From contig DGVM01000028.1 of the NCBI GenBank assembly GCA_002395925.1, positions 1 to 15,930 on the forward strand: a stretch of 15,930 nucleotides of DNA, written 5' to 3'. Source of the stretch: Bacteroidales bacterium UBA4284. Lineage in GTDB: Bacteria; Bacteroidota; Bacteroidia; Bacteroidales; UBA932. Positions 13,565 through 15,930 of this stretch are shown in pieces. Positions within the stretch are counted from its first letter, which is position 1; each line of letters begins with the position of its first letter. A program made the position numbers and the translations under genes. The notes below the pieces were generated by a model. That model made no database searches and was not told the origin of the DNA. It saw only the letters and a program-made list of their open reading frames with translations.

Positions 13565-15115
13565 TTACTGAGGCATCTGTGCGCCGTAGTCGGCAACCTT
13601 GCCGAAGAGGTCTTTAGCCTTCTCCCAAGGATACTTGTTGCAGTACATGCTGGGACGTACGATCTCGGTGCCCTGCTGGTTGAGGCCGAAGAGGCGGTTG
13701 ACCTGGTTGGCTGCGGAGTTGGGGTTGTAGCTCTCGGACTGGATGATCTTGAGGGACATGAATCCTTCGAGGTAGGGCTGGTCGATGGCCTGGATGAATG
13801 CAGTCTCGCTCTCGGGGAGGTCGCGGTTGCCTTCGTACTTGGGACCGATGAGTTTCTCGTCCACTTCTTCTATGCGGGAAGCGGGGACTGAGATGGTAGC
13901 CTTGCCGGAAGAAGCGATTTCGAGGTCTCTCTTGTTGGCGAAGAAGTAGTTGTCGTAGAGGTTGCTGATCTTTGCAGCCTCATCCGCCTTGTTGCTTTCG
14001 TATCTGCACCTTTCGACGCCGCAGTTGCTGTTGCAGCCGAAAATGTTGTTGTGGACGTCGATGGTACGTATGCCGTTCATGAAGCGGAATCCCTGGCCCA
14101 TGTCTTCGAAAGCCTTGGTGCGGGTCCAGGTGAAGAGGACGGTGTTGTGGTGGAAATCGAGGGACACCTTTTCGATATCCTCGGGCCTGGTGGTACCTGC
14201 GACCTGGCATGCTGCATAGCGGCAGGAGATGAATATGTTGTTGCAGATTTCCATGTGGCCTATGCCCATCATGGCGGCGATACCGTAGTCGCGGCAGTTG
14301 ACGAAGATGCAGTTGGAGATGCGTACGTTGCCTTCTACATCCATGTGCAGGGCATATTCGTTGCCGTTGGCATATCCTACCTTGGCGCAGTTGGGAGAGG
14401 CGTCGGGCTCAACGAAGCGGCCGGTGAGGACGCCTGCGTTGGGAGTGCCGGTCAGCTCATTGTCGGGGTCTGCGGCGCAGTAGATGTTGTTCTCGCCGAA
14501 GTCGAATACCAGACCGTCGATGACAACAGTGCCGACGGGACCTTTGTATCCGTAGGGACGCCTTGCGTTGAAGTTGAACAAGGGGGCGATGAACTGATGG
14601 TCGGTAGGCTGGAGCTTGGTTACGTACTTCATTACGTCGCGCTCGCTGAAATCGGTGGAATAGCCTCCGTAGATGCTGATGAATTTACCTCTGTCCTCGG
14701 CCTGGGTAGCGTTGCCGAAACGTCCGCATTCGACGTAACCGCGGTCCATGTTGCCCAGATAGTTGCCTTCTGCAACCAGGATCTTGTCGTTCTCTTCAGC
14801 GATGTCGATGGCTTTCTGAAGATCTTTCAGAGGCTTTTCGGGAGTCAATCCGTCGGAACGGGCCGAACCTGTGGATACGCTGACGTACAGGGTCTTGCCT
14901 TCAATGACCTGGGAAGCCGCCTTCGCGTCCTCCCTGTCCTGTGCAGCCTGTTTTGCGTTTTCGATTGCCTTGCGGGCGCCCTTGTTGGCCTCATTCCTGA
15001 GGGCTCCGGACGCCTTGTTCCCGAGGGAGCGCAGTGCGGAGTTGAGCTGAGCGGACGCGGGCTGTGCTGCAAGCACTGCCAGGGCCGTTGCGAGAATCAA
15101 GGAAAATCTTTTCAT
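13565..15115 (-). CDS. Exported right-handed beta-helix protein (DUF1565/pectate-lyase-like fold), function unknown
   Basis: 516-aa protein with a signal peptide (residues 1-22, ending QPASAQ). Next comes a helical, Ala/Lys/Glu/Asn-rich stretch (about 24-68, RNEANKGARKAIENAKQAAQ), then GKTLYVSVSTGSARSDGLTPEKPLKDLQKAI and KILVAEGNYLG, the DUF1565-type start of a parallel beta helix. Helix-repeat strands run through the middle, for example RISNCIFVNCRDYGI, MEICNNIFISCRYAACQVAG, DFHHNTVLFTW and TIDVHNNIFGCNSNCG, with Asn and Cys at ladder positions. About 12 Cys residues are present, unusual for the window and possibly disulfide-bonded. No polysaccharide-lyase catalytic set is obvious to me, no lipobox, and no type IX secretion tail is clear. 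It could be a carbohydrate-binding or surface-structural protein. It is monocistronic and divergent from sodB. Confidence 0.8.
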   Translation of the reverse strand: MKRFSLILATALAVLAAQPASAQLNSALRSLGNKASGALRNEANKGARKAIENAKQAAQDREDAKAASQVIEGKTLYVSVSTGSARSDGLTPEKPLKDLQKAIDIAEENDKILVAEGNYLGNMDRGYVECGRFGNATQAEDRGKFISIYGGYSTDFSERDVMKYVTKLQPTDHQFIAPLFNFNARRPYGYKGPVGTVVIDGLVFDFGENNIYCAADPDNELTGTPNAGVLTGRFVEPDASPNCAKVGYANGNEYALHMDVEGNVRISNCIFVNCRDYGIAAMMGIGHMEICNNIFISCRYAACQVAGTTRPEDIEKVSLDFHHNTVLFTWTRTKAFEDMGQGFRFMNGIRTIDVHNNIFGCNSNCGVERCRYESNKADEAAKISNLYDNYFFANKRDLEIASSGKATISVPASRIEEVDEKLIGPKYEGNRDLPESETAFIQAIDQPYLEGFMSLKIIQSESYNPNSAANQVNRLFGLNQQGTEIVRPSMYCNKYPWEKAKDLFGKVADYGAQMPQ

Positions 15116-15149
15116 ATTGAGCTTATGTTTGAATGGTTGTTCACTTATG

Positions 15150-15157
15150 CAAATCTA
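15150..15157 (-). promoter_or_regulatory. -7 box of the beta-helix protein gene
   Basis: The minus strand reads TAGATTTG at 15157-15150, an exact TAnnTTTG, 34 bp before the ATG at 15115. A TTTG exists at 15173-15170 but is only 12 bp away; no proper -33 box is seen at 19-21 bp. Confidence 0.55.
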
Positions 15158-15243
15158 CGATTATCCGGACAAAAAAGATTAGTTAATTTTCACTATTTTT
15201 CTATCAGCGCGGTATGTTCAATCGCAAATGTAACAAAAATTCG

Positions 15244-15251
15244 TATATTTG
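15244..15251 (+). promoter_or_regulatory. -7 box of sodB
   Basis: TATATTTG at 15244-15251 is an exact -7 box, 20 bp before the sodB ATG at 15272. The -33 region (about 15221-15224) does not contain TTTG, so this promoter may need an activator, which would fit an oxygen-responsive gene; that is inference. The 156-bp gap between the two divergent genes holds nothing else I can name. Confidence 0.6.
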
Positions 15252-15271
15252 TTTAAACTTATACATCAATT

Positions 15272-15865
15272 ATGCCGCAAGCTCAATTCACCCCCGTAGC
15301 CCTGCCTTATGCGCAGGATGCACTTGCTCCCGTAATCAGCGCGGAGACCGTGGCTTACCATTATGGCAAGCACCTTCAGACCTATATCAACAACCTCAAT
15401 GCGGCCCTTCCAGGCAGTGGTCTTGAGGACCGTTCCATCGAGGAAATTGTACGAATTGCGGAGGGCGGCCTCTACAACAACGCCGGCCAGGTGCTCAATC
15501 ACACTCTTTATTTTACCCAGTTCAAGCCTGCAGGTTCTCCTGCCGGGCCCGATGGAGCGCTGCTGCGTGCCCTGGAACGCGACTTCGGCAGTCTGGAGGC
15601 CTTCAAAAAGGATTTCGAGGCCAAAGGCGCCGGGCTTTTCGGCTCCGGTTGGGTATGGCTTTCCGCAGATCCTCAGGGACATCTGGTCATAACCCAGGAG
15701 TCCAACGCTGGCAATCCTGTACGCCGTGGCCTGAAGCCACTGCTCACGTTCGACGTGTGGGAGCACGCCTATTATCTGGATTACCAGAACCGTCGCCCCG
15801 CCCATCTCAGCGCCCTCTGGGAGATTGTTGACTGGGATGTAGTAGCAGAGCGTTACGCAAAATAG
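15272..15865 (+). CDS. sodB: Superoxide dismutase, iron type
   Basis: 197-aa Fe/Mn-family superoxide dismutase, which turns superoxide into oxygen and hydrogen peroxide in the cytoplasm; in anaerobes it protects during brief oxygen exposure. The four metal ligands are in place: H30 (YHYGKH), H77 (LNHTLY), D161 and H165 (DVWEHAYY). Q73, four residues before H77 in NNAGQVLNH, and SNAGNP near residue 145 follow the iron-type pattern. The protein resembles the Porphyromonas gingivalis enzyme through most of its length (NNAGQ, LYFTQF, FGSGWVWL, NAGNPVR, YQNRR). T159, two residues before D161, matches E. coli FeSOD, whereas the metal-flexible P. gingivalis enzyme has Gly there as I recall. Complete, with its own promoter box and a hairpin after the stop. 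Confidence 0.95.
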   Translation: MPQAQFTPVALPYAQDALAPVISAETVAYHYGKHLQTYINNLNAALPGSGLEDRSIEEIVRIAEGGLYNNAGQVLNHTLYFTQFKPAGSPAGPDGALLRALERDFGSLEAFKKDFEAKGAGLFGSGWVWLSADPQGHLVITQESNAGNPVRRGLKPLLTFDVWEHAYYLDYQNRRPAHLSALWEIVDWDVVAERYAK

Positions 15866-15881
15866 CAGGTAGGGAGAAAAG

Positions 15882-15929
15882 AAAAGGGGGGTGATTAAAA
15901 AGTCGAGAGACTGATAGTCACCCCCTTTT
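15882..15929 (+). terminator. Long hairpin after sodB, probable terminator
   Basis: AAAAGGGGGGTGA (15882-15894) pairs with TCACCCCCTTTT (15918-15929), leaving one G bulged. Inside the 23-nt loop AGTC-GAGA-GACT forms a second small stem with a GAGA tetraloop. The arm ends in TTTT at the window edge, so the full T-run cannot be seen. Most likely the sodB terminator; the inner stem makes it more elaborate than usual. Confidence 0.7.
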
Positions 15930-15930
15930 G

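Noticed and set aside
14051..15256. 401-aa plus-strand open frame opposite the beta-helix gene
   Set aside because: Antisense shadow; it runs through the beta-helix gene's promoter and ends inside the sodB promoter region.
1..15930. Mobile elements, defence islands, CRISPR arrays, tRNA or rRNA genes
   Set aside because: No transposase, integrase, direct-repeat array, terminal inverted repeats or cloverleaf was found on either strand; composition looks uniform apart from short promoter gaps.

Overview
The window looks like chromosomal core and near-core sequence from a gut-type Bacteroidales bacterium of moderate, somewhat GC-rich composition. It is most likely a Rikenellaceae or Cryptobacteroides-like lineage, but the genus is a guess. 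The evidence is the Bacteroidetes -7 promoter box (TAnnTTTG) in front of most transcription units, an OprO/P-type porin, a DUF1573 protein, a Porphyromonas-like SodB, and signal peptides ending in NAQ or FAQ. No tRNA, rRNA, insertion sequence, phage gene or CRISPR array was seen.

Layout. (1) 1-3227, plus strand: the 3' end of ribosomal protein S1, then a compact RNase Z, a LysM-bearing glucosaminidase and MltG, tightly packed as one probable operon that joins translation and tRNA 3' processing to glycan-strand cleavage. (2) 3229-6102, plus: a separately promoted, secreted 939-aa M16 zinc peptidase. (3) 6107-6508, minus: a small exported DUF1573 protein, divergent from a 57-aa 2[4Fe-4S] ferredoxin (6598-6771, plus). 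Their shared control region holds a perfect 8-bp inverted repeat whose arms are both -7 boxes. (4) 6818-12432, minus: six co-directional genes with 3-13 bp gaps behind one very good promoter. In transcription order they are an OprO/P porin, a lamin-tail lipoprotein, a divergent CYTH-like protein, a CYTH triphosphatase, a DASS/SLC13 anion carrier and an MgtC protein. (5) 12584-13504, plus: an MscS channel with a -7 box 4 bp from its ATG. (6) 13565-15115, minus: an exported, cysteine-rich, right-handed beta-helix protein of unknown role. (7) 15272-15865, plus: an iron-type superoxide dismutase.

The most system-like region is the six-gene unit. It runs from an outer-membrane pore of a phosphate/polyphosphate-selective family, through a probable outer-membrane lipoprotein and an inner-membrane anion carrier, to two tandem triphosphate-tunnel-type proteins in the cytoplasm, and ends with MgtC, a family tied to magnesium and phosphate homeostasis. 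I infer an uptake and processing route for phosphate, polyphosphate or another polyanion. The individual families are known; the combination, the divergent CYTH-like member and the altered SNT motifs of the carrier deserve testing. Other points of note are the RNase Z that lacks most of its exosite arm, the Thr next to the SodB metal site, and the possibly leaderless mscS mRNA.
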